The position numbers and the translations under genes were made by a program. From Merluccius polli (lineage: Eukaryota > Chordata > Actinopteri > Gadiformes > Merlucciidae): a stretch of 64,000 nt of DNA. The notes beneath the pieces are model-generated. The model had not been told where the DNA came from, ran no database searches, and saw only the letters and a program-made list of their open reading frames with translations. This document shows positions 27,777 to 44,349 of the stretch, piece after piece (the stretch's first letter is position 1; each line of letters begins with the position of its first letter). The stretch lies in contig JAOPHQ010003133.1 of NCBI GenBank assembly GCA_030340625.1, forward strand, positions 249,501 to 313,500. The letters run 5' to 3'.

Positions 27777-28060
27777 TGTGGCAGGATAGACGGCGGCGGA
27801 GCAGACAAAGATAGACAAAAAGCCAGTTGGGTTCCAACGGAAGAATTTCCCGTATATTTTTTTATTACTTTTTCTTTTTTCTCTTAAAATAAGCACATAA
27901 TAAAAATGTCAGGATGCAAACCAAAAACTGATCAAACAGAAAACCAAAACAGGCATAAGTAGCCAGACTAAGTCCAAGGACTCTGAACTACAAACCATAC
28001 ATTCCACTCAGAGAGACTTCCTCAGCAGGCAACCTATTCCTTCAGTCATCTCTCTCTACT
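27777..28060 (-). repeat. Right LTR of element B, inner part (5' LTR)
   Basis: 284 bp identical by eye to 17362-17645. It ends at the target site CATCTCTCTCTACT (28047-28060) of the LINE; the rest resumes at 33229-33991. Confidence 0.9.
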
Positions 28061-28146
28061 TCTTCTTCTTTTTCTTTGGAGTTTTACGGCAGCCGGCATC
28101 CAAGAAGTTGCATTGCTGCCATCTATGGTACTAGCACCTTAGTACA

Positions 28147-31100
28147 CTATATTCTGCTGAACAGTCCAGTGTCCTTTAAAAATGTGAACAGATATCTTTT
28201 CCCTCTCCAACTTGATCCTACTTCTAAAATACTCTTCAAAGAAACTTCTTCCAAACCAATTTCTCTCAAATCTCTTATCAGATCTTGTCTTTGGCTGTCA
28301 TATTTTCTACAAGAAATCAAAACATGCTGCACCGTCTCAGGTTCCTGACATGAACACAAGCCATTCTGATGTTTCCCTAAAACAAATAACGTGTTATTCA
28401 GACATGTATGACCAATCCTCATTCTAGAAATAATAACTTGTTCCTTACGTGTAAATCCTTCACTTTTACAAACATTAATTGACTCAGTTACTCTACTATT
28501 GAATGAGAATAGGTGCCTCCCTTTATTTTCTTGTTCCCAAAATTGTTGCCATTTTAAAATAGTTTTCTGCCACACAATACTTTTACCTTCCCCCTTGGAC
28601 AAATTTATATCAACATCTATAATTTCCTTTTTTGCAGCTTCCTTAGCCAATTTATCAACCTTCTCATTTGCTGCAATACCCACATGTGCTGGGACCCATA
28701 CAAATGATATTTCCACCCCTCTCCTTTTTACATCTCTAATTGCCAGAAGAATATCATAAATAAGATCTTGCCTACTTTTTGACAATCCCTTCCCAATACT
28801 ATTGATAGCTGACACAGAGTCACTGCATATCAAAACGTTATGGTTCTGTATCTGCTCAGTCCATTGCACTGCCATCAGGATTGCATACAATTCTACTGCA
28901 AACACACTCAAATAATTTGAAGTTCTCTTAAAAACTTGGGCATTCCATCTCTGAACAACAAAAGCTGCACCTGTAGCACCTGTCTCTTGGTCTTTTGACC
29001 CATCAGTGAAAATTAATATATGCTCCTGATACCTTTCTCCTACATGACACTGGAATTCATGTACCAAATTTGACTCAGGATTTCGTAACTTAGTCTCAAG
29101 AATCTCTAGATCTACCTCTGGGACCTCCAACTGACATATAGGAACTATTGGCCACAGCACTCCTGGACAAAAGTTCTGGTCACATATAGACATTTCCTGT
29201 GCCAATGCTTCCCCAGTCCATCCAAAACTTGGAAGTCTTACTACCTCTCTCTCCCAGCTTGCCTGGATTGCAATTTTAACTGGGTGATCACACCTTTGAC
29301 CCATCAAGTTGACCCAGTAGTTAGACTGAAGCTGTTTTCTTCTAACCCAAAGTGGCATTTCTCCTGTCTCTACCTGCAAGGAACAAACTGGAGAAGATCG
29401 CACTGCTCCTGTACATATTCTCAGTGCCTTAGCTTGAACTATATCTAATTCAGTTAAAACTGATTTGGCTGCAGATCCATAAACCAAACACCCATACTCA
29501 ATTCTGGCTCTAATTAAATACACATAAATTTGCTTCAAAGAAGCTACATCTGCTCCCCATTCTGTTCCAGCAAGACATCTAATTAAATTCATTACTCTTT
29601 TACATTTGTTCACTACATTCAATATATGAACCCTCCATGTAAGTCTTGTATCAAGCCACACACCAAGAAACTTAAAACTTTTAACCCTTTCCAAATTCCT
29701 TCCATATAACTTCAGTTTTAAATTTTCATCTATTTTCTTCCTAGTAAAAACACAACCTTAGTCTTCTCAATAGAAAATCTAAAACCCCATTTCCTTCCCC
29801 AATCCTCCACTAGGGTTAGAGCCTCCTGTACCTTTTTCAGGATATACTTCACATTCTTTCCCCTTTTCCATAGACTACCATCATCTGCAAATAGTGACTT
29901 CCCAATCTCAGGGTGGACATTAGAAAAAACATCATTAATCATTATGTTGAATAGCAATGGACTAATAACACTACCTTGTGGTGTCCCATTTTCTACCAAA
30001 CATCTTCTAGATATTTCTTTCCCTATTCTCACCTGTATAGTTCTACCATTTAAAAAGTCCACTACCCAATTAAACATATTTCCCCCAATTCCTAGCATAT
30101 GCATTTTAATTAAGAGACCTTCTACCCATAACATATCATACGCTTTTTCCACATCTAAAAAATACTGCCACAACAGTTTCTTTCTTTATCTGAGCTTTTC
30201 TTATTTCATCCTCAATACATATGATTGAATCAATAGTACTTCTCCCCTTTCTAAAACCACTCTGATACCCAGCCATTAACCCCCTTTCCTCCATAAAGTG
30301 CATCATCCTTCCATTGACCAACCTTTCCATTAACTTACCTAAGTGAGAAGTTAGCGCTATTGGCCTATAATTTGCTGGATTACTAGCATCTTTTCCTGGT
30401 TTTCTTATTGGAACAATAACCGCCTCCTTCCACCCTGCAGGAATTCTTCCCTCCTCCCACACTTTGTTAAATATATTTAAAACCTTCTGAATCCCCTCAT
30501 CACTTAAATGTCTCAACATACAATAACAAATTTCATCTTTACCAGGAGAATAATTCTTACACTTATCCAATGCATTTCTTAATTCTCTCAGTGTAAATGG
30601 AACATTATATTTATCCTCTAACCTTTCTTTCCTTTGAATAACTTCAGTATATAAACTCCTTGTTTCTTCCCTACCCCTTCTTTCTTCTTCTGATAAATTA
30701 CTAGAACTATGTACCTTACTCAGTGTATTCACCATCATTTCTACCTTCTCTAAATTTGATACAGCCACCTGATCCCCATCTGAAAGGATTGGATAATTCC
30801 ACTCTCTCCTATTACCTTCCATTTTCTTAATCATTCCCCACACATCATTTAAATTAATAGTACTTCCAATTGAACTACAAAATCTCCTCCAGTATGATCT
30901 TTTCCTTTGCCTTATGACCCTTCTCACTACTGCCTGTGCTTGCTTATACTCAATAAAATGTTGAAAATTATGAGTCCTTTTTAACCTTCTCAAGGCTCTA
31001 TTCCTTTCCTTAACTACCTCATCACATTTAACATTCCACCATGGAACCGCTTTCCTCACTAGTTTCCCTGAACTTTTTGGTATGGTATCCATTGCAGCCA

Positions 31101-31928
31101 TATACAGTAAATACTCTGTCTCAATTCACTTTCATTTCTTTCAATATCATTTGTTTCTTGGACTGAACTAATATACAAATCACTTGTTTCTGTAAATCTC
31201 TCCCACTCTGCCTTTTTAAAAATCCACCTTCCATGACTATCTTCTGCACTCACTCTTACATCAACATCCAGCTTACATTTAATTGGGTAATGGTCACTTC
31301 CAATAGTACCTTCTCCATGTACTTCCCACTCACACTTTGGAGCCAATCTACTAGACAAAAAGGTAAGGTCTAATACTGACTCTTTACCAGTTCTGACGTC
31401 AATCCTAGTCCTTCTTCCATCATTTAAACAAACTAAGTTCTTATCATTCATTACCTCCTCAATCACCTGTCCATTTTTATCTGTCTTCTCCCCTCCCCAC
31501 AGTGTATTATGAGCGTTAAAATCTCCACACCATACAACATTATCCCTATCCTGTCCTTCTATTTTCTCTAACTCATTTAATTCTAGCTGTTTACAAGGAT
31601 TATAATAATTTATTACCACAACTTTCTTTTTATCTGCCCATACTTCCACTACCACATATTCTTGCTCCTCCCCTGTACCCAACAACCTATATGGTATACC
31701 CTTCCTTACAAAAGTAGCACATCCCCCACCACTTCCTTGTTCTCTGTCTCTTCTAATGACCATATAATTAGATAAAACAAAATCAAATCTTGGTTTTAAC
31801 CACGTCTCTTGAATACATATTACATCTGGCTTTACACTTCTGCTATCTACAAACTTCTTAAAATCTTGACCATTTGCCAACAGACTCCTTGCATTCCATT
31901 GTAAAATGAACATAATAAATAAGATCAT
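28147..31928 (-). pseudogene. LINE ORF2: APE endonuclease, reverse transcriptase, RNase H, three frame breaks
   Basis: Four frames make up one ORF2. 31059-31928 is the APE-type endonuclease (ILQWNARSL, CIQETWLKP, CGDFNAHNTLWGG, GSDHYPIK). 30136-31101 and 29730-30173 are reverse transcriptase (NYRPIALTSHLGKLMERL, GFRKGRST, LDVEKAYD, GTPQGSVISPLLFNI, SLFADDGS). 28147-29694 is the RT C-terminus followed by RNase H (IFTDGSKD, VELYAILMAV, ICSDSVSAI, WVPAHVGIAANEKVDKLA). A final CCHC-like Cys cluster (CSCQEPETVQHVLISC) is the usual LINE C-terminal zinc motif. Frames change near 31080, 30155 and 29710. The reverse transcriptase catalytic box is FADD. The start ATG overlaps the ORF1 stop. Confidence 0.88.
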
Positions 31929-33051
31929 CCTTTACCTACTTCCTGGCTTGACTGAATCACAAGACAATCTCTTATTTCCTCCCATTTTAAGTCTATCATG
32001 CCCAAATGCTGAATTGCTGCCTTTGCTATAATTTGAATCCTTTCAGTTTTAGATTTGACCTCAGCTGTTGCATTAATTACCCCTGCAATAAAGATAACTA
32101 AGTCCCTCTTTTCCTCCCATTCCCTTTTCTCCTTCTCTCTAACATGTTCTTGTCTCTGAGCCCATACCTTGGTTGTTTCTATTTCCCCACTAATATTTCC
32201 CTTATTCACCTTCTTTGTTTGCTCCACTCTTTTAACTGCTTCTGCATAAGGAACTCTATCCTTCCTTTTTACACTTTGAATCTCAGTCTCCCTTCTCATT
32301 ACTTCGCAACCCCAGTATGCTGCACTATGTCCCCCTCCACAATTACAACACTTAGGTCTTACCCCCTCACCACACTCCCCATAATCATGCTCCCCTCCGC
32401 ATTTAGCACACCTTTGCGTACCTTTGCACAATTTTGCTACATGCCCAAACTTCTGACATTTATAACATCTTATTGGCTTCTGAGTGAACTCTCTTACCCT
32501 GTATCTCATATATCCAAAGTAAAGCTCTGTAGGCAATTCTTTTGAACTAAACTGTATCAAAACTGATTCGGATTCTACTTTCTCAACCCCCTTGGTTAAA
32601 CGCTTTGCACTCTGAACAGAATCACACTTTTCTTTTAAGTTTTTAACCAGCTCCTTCATTTCAATTGCTAAAGGGATCCCATAAATTACTCCTTTACTTC
32701 CTTGTTCACCCACTTTCACCACCTTTACTACCGCTGTTTTCCCAACAGCTTGCAGCTTTAAAGCTCTTCCAACCTGCTCTTCAGAGATACATCCAATTAA
32801 TAAATTGCCATCATTTAGAACTCTAGCATACTTAACCTCGCCAACCTGATTCTTAATTATTTTCGTCAGTTTTAATGGATCCAAACTTTTCACTCCTGAC
32901 TCTCCAAACCTCACAACAACACTCCATTTCACCTCACTATCCACTGATTCCTGCAATCCTCTAACCCGCTTTGCTTTATTTATCCTCCTTACCTGCAGTT
33001 ACCCTCATCTTGATCCAAATCATCCATACTATCTTCAAGATTGTCTGCCAT
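31925..33051 (-). pseudogene. LINE ORF1 gag-like RNA-binding protein with zinc knuckles
   Basis: The main frame (to 32956 and a little beyond) encodes about 343 aa. An N-terminal half resembling an RNA-recognition fold is followed by Cys/His knuckles CYKCQKFGHVAKLC, CAKCGGEHDYGEC and CCNCGGGHSAAYWGC. No ATG is in frame near its beginning. An ATG at 33051 (MADNLEDSMDDLDQDEG) runs in another frame into the same region, so the true start is probably there with one lost or gained base near 32980-33000. It binds LINE RNA in the family's usual role. Confidence 0.75.
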
Positions 33052-33228
33052 GATAAAGAATATAAGCAAGTGTACCGTATACCGGACCTATACAGGCCGT
33101 CGGCCGATACCGTTCAGACCACTTGTCACGCACCAGCCCCTACTCGGTAACAAAAACCCAAAGGAAATGTTTCCCACTCCGTGCCCCGGACAAAACCACT
33201 CCACCTCTCCCTACCATCTCTCTCTACT

Positions 33229-33991
33229 GAGGGCCTGTGGGCCTAATACACAGCTCTGCTTGCTGCAGCCCCTCCCTCGGGTTAGTCCCATCAGCAAACA
33301 TAAATTAATTAACTAAATCACAACTGTATTGCCACAAAAGAATAAATGAAACATGAAATGACATCCTAACTAAACACACACCATCAATGTTTCTCCTCTA
33401 AATACATTGTGGATTTAATAAAAACACCATAAACCTCCAACCCGTAAAATAACGCAAAACACCCCCGTGAAAATGGACCACACCACCCCGCACCCAGGAA
33501 ACCCCTGTATTTACAATGGTTCTACCCATCAATCGGTTTCGGACGTCAAACCAGGAAGTTCGCCGAAGTTCGTGGTGGTGCGTTAACTGAATACTGAAAT
33601 GATTGTTACAGATTTTATCAATAAATGCTATTGCTTTAAAACATCCAGCGTGTATGTTGGGTTTCTTAATACCAATATACTTTACAACAGATGAAGATGG
33701 GTGATGACAATGAGATTTTACACGAGGTATGACAATGAATGTTTGTGCTCAAACAATTGCGCTACTGTCATGCAGGTAGGCCTTTCCCTGCACACAGGTA
33801 GCAATGTTAAACACAGCGTATCGAGCTTTATGGTAATGGGTGGTTAATGGACATGGGCAAATGAAACAGCAGTTAAACAGTACACAGTGATAGATGCATA
33901 CAGCGTGGCGTCAGGGCAGCAGGGATGTTAATGCCGGCAATGGCTGCCTGCACGCTACTACTGCGTGAGCGTCACGGCTCAATTCGTGACA
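33229..33991 (-). repeat. Right LTR of element B, outer part
   Basis: 763 bp, ends TTCGTGACA, followed by target duplication CCAAT (33992-33996). It contains the undisrupted site that element A hit in the other LTR. Confidence 0.9.
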
Positions 33992-33996
33992 CCAAT

Positions 33997-35167
33997 ACTT
34001 TAGTACAAAGACTTGTGTGTGTTTGTGTGTGGCCCAGTAATGGTTTATAAGGACAGAGTGAAGCATACAAGGTCATACAGTAAAATACAGTATCGCATCA
34101 CAGTTTTGCATTATTTTAAATATTGGCTTATGACAAAAGCAGTTTTCAAATTTCACAATGTTTTCATCAAGTTATGCCTTTTCTCATCGAGGAAAAACAG
34201 TAAATATTGTGAATCTGTCCAGTAATGTTGAGATGATATTTGATGAGTGAGTTAGCAGATCTTATGAATTTCACCTTCTTTCCTCATGATTGTCATTTTT
34301 TATCATAATTTCAATTTTTCATCTAATAATTTCACTTTTTTTTATTACGCTCATTTTCATTAACTGTTATGTATTTATCTATTGATAGGAAGAGGTATGT
34401 TTGCATTGGAGCCAATTCGTAAAGGTTCACGATTACTATTATATTAATGTTTATTGTTAACACCATACACCAGTATAATGTGCAGAGTGTTTACAGATAT
34501 CTGGGTCCAACTATGTTTCTCTGACAGAACAACAAAGTGTGTGTCAGTTCACGAAGTCTGAACACCAACTATCCCTGACTCAGGATGTTATATACACAAA
34601 CAGTGAAAACTTCATAAAGGGCTGTCGTCTTCTTCTCCTCCGGCTGTTGCCATCTTCCCCTCTCGTCCTTGTGGTGTCTGGCTCCAGCGCCAGATTGTTG
34701 CCTCCGGGTATTCTCTAAAAGATTCTTTACACGTACAGCGACAATCCTGCCTGTTTCTCGCCATCATCTGACCTCACACTATCTACTCTACACATGTCAC
34801 CAACAACGCACTCATTCCGATCCTGAGGAGCTGCCCCCATGCTTACATGCCTCTGCTCATAGCTCATGACTCTGTCCTTCGTCAGCAGACAGGCACCGAG
34901 GCCAGTGCGACCCACAATTATTGGTCATATGATAGATATAAACTATAACCATACCTTCAGTGCCATAAACCAAACCATCAACGCGCTCTAGACCACATAC
35001 CAATTCAATTCAATTCAAACTTTATTAAGGACACATCTCGTGCAAGGTCCATAACACCAACACAACACAATACAATAATAAAAAAATAATAAAAATAGAA
35101 TAAAAAATACATACACATATACAGGTATATACATCTACATACATATACTGTATGTAAATACACATAT

Positions 35168-35199
<32 letters not shown>

Positions 35200-35520
35200 G
35201 ACTCCACAATGATCCTATATTTACATACAGGCTAGAACGCCAGTGGTTCCACATTCTGGAGGAGAGCTCAGTTCAAAGTTGGTTAAGGCTGAAATAATAC
35301 CATTAATATCATCCAACAGTTTATCCGGTTTCCTTTGGACAATTAACAACTACACAGGATCAAAGCCAACTTCATGGCAATTGCAGGTATGCCCGGTGTG
35401 GTCGGTGCAACACGTTCTCATCCCAACTCGTAATATACCGACGGTTTGTCACGCCCCTAGACGTCTGATACTGACGCAAAAGGTCCCCTCCCGCGTCTGT
35501 GTGAAACGATCTGGGTTCTC
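33997..35520. other. Intergenic, repeat remnants, no gene seen
   Basis: AT-rich sequence. A repeat-like 'caattcaattcaattcaaac' followed by TTTATT is at about 35002-35024, with (AC)n at 35168-35199. No open frame has coding character. Confidence 0.5.
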
Positions 35521-35525
35521 ATAAA

Positions 35526-35576
35526 CCCGTTCGCGGTGGTAAGAGACGAGCAGAGTCTCTTACCACCGCGAACGGG
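35526..35576. repeat. Perfect 22-bp hairpin with 7-base loop
   Basis: CCCGTTCGCGGTGGTAAGAG (35526-35545, continuing AC) pairs perfectly with 35555-35576 around loop GAGCAGA. It could be the centre of a fold-back transposon. Confidence 0.9.
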
Positions 35577-35599
35577 CATCGTGTATTCTGCTAACTGCA

Positions 35600-35935
35600 C
35601 TGTCCATAACTATTTGATAGGAATTATTTTCTAGCCTTGGCTATTTCCTTGTTCTTCGGTGATTTAGTGGGCTCGTTTGAGGGATGTTGCGGATTAGTTT
35701 CACAGAGACCGCTCTGAACAACCAATCACCGCACTGACCGCTTCTAAACTCGTGCACGAGAATCGACGTAATCCATAGCAACGGCGCGTCACTCTTAGTG
35801 ATTTATCCTTAGTATGAGTAGGTCTCAGCGGCTTTGTGAATAACTTTTAAGGAAAAACTCCTACGTAAAATGTTTTAGCGTAGGAGCACTCCTAGCAGTA
35901 AGATAAAATGCTTTGTGAATACGGCCCCTGGTCTA
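35600..35935. mobile_element. Fragment of a small DNA transposon (MITE-like)
   Basis: The end 'tgctttgtgaatacggcccc' (35910-35929), the internal 'gctttgtgaataacttttaa' (35831-35850) and the palindromic 'cctacg...cgtagga' (35860-35886) resemble termini of Harbinger/ISL2EU-type miniature elements of fish, recalled from memory. No matching opposite terminus was found. Confidence 0.4.
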
Positions 35936-36700
35936 TAGACAAAACGTTGCTTAGATGCCACTCAGGACCTTTGTCCTCCATCCAACATAATATCAAACTT
36001 CTGACTCCAGTTACCTTTAAACACATATCTGACCTTGGCTGCTATAGCAATGCTATCAGAATGCCTCCTGTTTTCCCCCAAAGGAGCAGACTCCTATCTC
36101 AAGGGGGGACAGTGTCTAAACCCAAGGTTTGGTGTGGCCTTGCCATGACTCCAAAGCCTAGTTTGACCCAGTGCATATTAATGATGGACAATTCACTAAC
36201 ACGTGCTGCTTAGAGTAAACAAAAGATCAAACATTACATCGGTGTCTAACGCCGCTATTCTCTCTCATAATCTTAAAAAAAAAACCTTCATAACAACAAT
36301 TTAAAGACCACTGAGAATGAAAATAGCTAAAAAGGAGGATTGGAGTGGGTCTTTAAAAGGGTTTTTAAGAGATTAAATATCGTATTGTATTGTAGACCTT
36401 GTAATGTTTATCAGTCCTCTTATACCATTACCTGGTTTGTGTTTGTGTGTTATATGTAAACAGGCCTCATAAATACTGTTGGTTTCACAAACCACTATTT
36501 GGCCTGACCCCGTAAGCCTGTGATATGTCACATATTCTTCTAAAAGAGAAATGATGATTTTGAAGTCAGATTTGTGTTCTGCAGATAAAATACACATTTT
36601 GGATATGTCTTTTAAGTTCACCAGATGTTGCGTTAGGTGTGGTCTCAAACCACTGCCATGCTGCAAGAATCTGCAAGATTGGTCTCTACAACATATGCCT
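35936..36700. other. Intergenic, no gene seen
   Basis: No coding or RNA gene recognised up to the (GTAT)n array. Confidence 0.5.
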
Positions 36701-36702
36701 GT

Positions 36703-36768
36703 ATGTATGTATGTATGTATGTATGTATGTATGTATGTATGTATGTATGTATGTATGTATGTATGTAT

Positions 36769-36799
<31 letters not shown>

Positions 36800-36801
36800 G
36801 G
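36703..36801. repeat. (GTAT)n microsatellite followed by poly-G
   Basis: About 17 copies of GTAT (36703-36770), a short (GT)n, then a 19-base G run (36783-36801). It abuts the left flank of the P-like element. Confidence 0.9.
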
Positions 36802-36810
36802 TGTTAGTGC

Positions 36811-37278
36811 CATAGACATACGTAGACGCCTCATGACTTGCTGGAACGTAACCCAGCGTCGCCGCCATATTGGTTGGGTCTCCTCACTCTAGTCTAGCAT
36901 AGGAGTCAACGGGAGAGCAAGCTATGCCGGTATTTTGTGCAGCTTACGGCGCAGTATTGACACCAGATCGCGTGGGATTACCTTTAACAAGTAAGATTGA
37001 ACAATAATTATTATTTATTTTATTTTTATTATTTTTTTTATTAATTGGTCCTGTATCATAAATAAATCTCTGCCGTTTGTAACAAACCAAACCGTGTGAA
37101 AATTCGGTAAAAATTCGGGGAGTTATGCTTATTATTGTAGTTGGGGATACACCTTCCTCAGTAGAAATAAGTGCACTGGGGCCGCACTGGGGACCCATCC
37201 AAGATGGCGGCCGCGCTGATACGTCAGCTCCAACAGGCAGCGTCAGTCTATGAGGCGTCTATGTATATTATGTCTATG
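36811..37278. mobile_element. P-element-like miniature transposon with THAP remnant
   Basis: A 468-bp element. Left end CATAGACATACGTAGACGCC, right end the inverse of CATAGACATAATATACATAG, and both continue with 'agacgcctcat'. The octamer GTTAGTGC is directly duplicated at 36803-36810 and 37279-37286. Eight-base target duplications together with a THAP domain are hallmarks of P-type transposons. The frame at 36924-36989 reads MPVFCAAYGAVLTPDRVGLP, which resembles the start of THAP domains (M-P-x-x-C-A-A-Y-G-C) but has Ala in place of the second zinc Cys and soon degrades. It ends 115 bp before the nipsnap2 ATG. Confidence 0.75.
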
Positions 37279-37393
37279 GTTAGTGCTGGATTAACTTGAG
37301 TGTCAGCTGATCGCCTGGCCTGCTGCTGAACATGAGCGGCTTCCCTCCTCACAACAACAAGCAGCCACACGCACCGCTCGCAGCCAGGGGAAG

Positions 37394-42533
<5,140 letters not shown>

Positions 42534-43741
42534 CATCCCGGCTGGGGAAACAAACTCCGACACAGTTACAGTCGCCACCGTTGATCTACTGTGAGTGTAA
42601 CCAACTGCCAGTGATATCAAAACCACGACATCATCGTCCTGTTATTTTGTTTGTCTCTTTTTACTGTATTCATGTGGGCCTAAAATGTTGATTTAATGAA
42701 AGTACATATTGCGGCTGTTCTGTGAAAATGATATGCAGTGATGTACCAATGAAACCATCCCATTATCCACCTGTTCAGGATTGGATAAAAACCCAAGACA
42801 TGATGATGTAGTGTCGTACCGTTCCCTCTGCAGTGCACTTAAAGCAAACTTCTGAATTATACTATTAATGAAGAGGATTATGGGTTGATGAATATGATCT
42901 TGTTTGACCCAGCCAGGTATGAAATGATGTCCTCTGTGGAAATCTTTTTTTCTTTTAATGCAAGTGTCTCAGCCAGCTTTGACATGCCCAAGCAACTGAA
43001 CAACATCCTTGGTGTACCTGCATTACACACAATGTGATGTGTGAAATGCAGGTGGTGGTCTTTTGTCACAAAATGGAATATTTCATAATTGAATGAGACA
43101 TTAATTGATATAATTCATTCATATATTCAATGTAGAAAGTTTTAAGAAAGTAATGACTTGCAGTAAAAGCCAGTGTTGTGCAGTATGTGCAATTTTGGTA
43201 TTATAACTTAGGCTGTGTTTTGAATACTAGCTGTAGCTGGTGGAACATGAAGCAATGGTTGTAATACCAGGTTGGATTAACATGGATATATATAGTCATC
43301 AATCTTAAAAACACAGAAATAGATATGATTACAATGCTGGAGTTTTGAGTGTTTTTAAGTGGTGGATGTTACTTAACACCATTTAGATATTAACCATTGG
43401 GGACCAGAGTTGATTGCATTTGTTGACATGGGTTAAACGTGCTCTTCAAAAATGTCTGAATGTGTCTGTCTTATAAACAGAAAAAGAAAATGTGTGTGGT
43501 TTTTGAATTGTATATACAAATGCTTTCAACATCTGGCTCTTGCATCCTTAGGTCATTATTCACATGACCATAAGGTTTTATAGTGCATTGGACACGTATT
43601 AAACTAAACAATGTTCATACTGTCTGAACAACTAAATATTTTGTTCTGATTTGACCTTGGAATTGAAACCCCATGCATGTCTTACCGTAATTGGTCTTTA
43701 AATGATGAATGTTGGTGTTTCCCCATTCCTGAAAATACAAT

Positions 43742-43780
<39 letters not shown>

Positions 43781-44345
43781 TTGACCAACTTATCAATTAA
43801 CAAGTTCACAAAAGAAAGACATTGCCATGTTCACATGCACAAAGTATGTCTGATAGTTGTCTGGAATATGGATATGTCAGATATATAGTACTTGAATCTG
43901 GTATTTGATCTGAGCCTTGGCTTCCAAAGTGTATTATGCGATACTGACCACTGATGCTTGGGACTTCACCCTCAGGTGAAACACGTCATCCCACCTGTCC
44001 TTGTTTGAACCAATCAGAAACAGCAGTTGTAGCTTCTGTGTTGGGCTTAAGGAGACCTAACTGATGCTGTTGGTCTCTCCTGTAGAGTTGAGTAGGTGAC
44101 AATATCTGGCATAAATCAAAACATTGAAGTGTCGGCAAAAAAATGCAGAAAGATTTGGGAGGAATGTTATATTTTAGTTGTATTTGATTTTGTGGATGTG
44201 CATAGCTGGCACAGTAACTACCGCCAGGTCAGTCCGTTTGTAAATTAAGTGTGATGTTAATCTCTTTCCATGTGGCACAGGTGAAATGCAGTGGTTTATC
44301 AATTTTAAGATTAATTGTAAATATGAAATAAAACATTTGATGAGA
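42534..44345 (+). other. Probable nipsnap2 3' UTR with poly-C run
   Basis: No open frame of merit. AATAAA signals near 44327 and 44346 are the likely 3' end of a long 3' UTR. A 34-base poly-C run is at 43743-43776. Confidence 0.5.
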
Positions 44346-44349
44346 AATA

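Larger units (their letters stand above)
28061..33214 (-). mobile_element. Full-length non-LTR retrotransposon (LINE) of the I/Nimb-like group, nested in LTR of element B
   Basis: 5,154 bp on the minus strand, flanked by a perfect 14-bp target-site duplication CATCTCTCTCTACT (28047-28060 and 33215-33228). Its 3' end, at 28061, is an A/G-rich tail (AAAGAAAAAGAAGAAGA on the minus strand). ORF1 is followed by ORF2 with an overlapping ATGA, then endonuclease, reverse transcriptase and RNase H. RNase H after RT is a trait of the I group of LINEs. It splits the right LTR of element B, so it is the younger insertion. Confidence 0.88.
17362..33991 (-). mobile_element. Gmr1-like Ty3/gypsy LTR retrotransposon B, containing two later insertions
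   Basis: Read on the minus strand. Both LTRs begin TGTGGCAGG and end TTCGTGACA on the plus strand, and the element is flanked by the 5-bp direct repeat CCAAT (17357-17361 and 33992-33996). Left LTR: 17362-18158 plus 23085-23334. Right LTR: 27777-28060 plus 33229-33991. With insertions removed, each LTR is 1,047 bp. I see only about four substitutions between them (for example 'gagttatg' versus 'gaggtatg', 'aaaaagcag' versus 'aaacagcag'), so insertion was recent. The internal region 23335-27776 encodes gag, protease, integrase, reverse transcriptase and RNase H in that order. Element A lies in the left LTR and a LINE in the right LTR. Confidence 0.92.
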
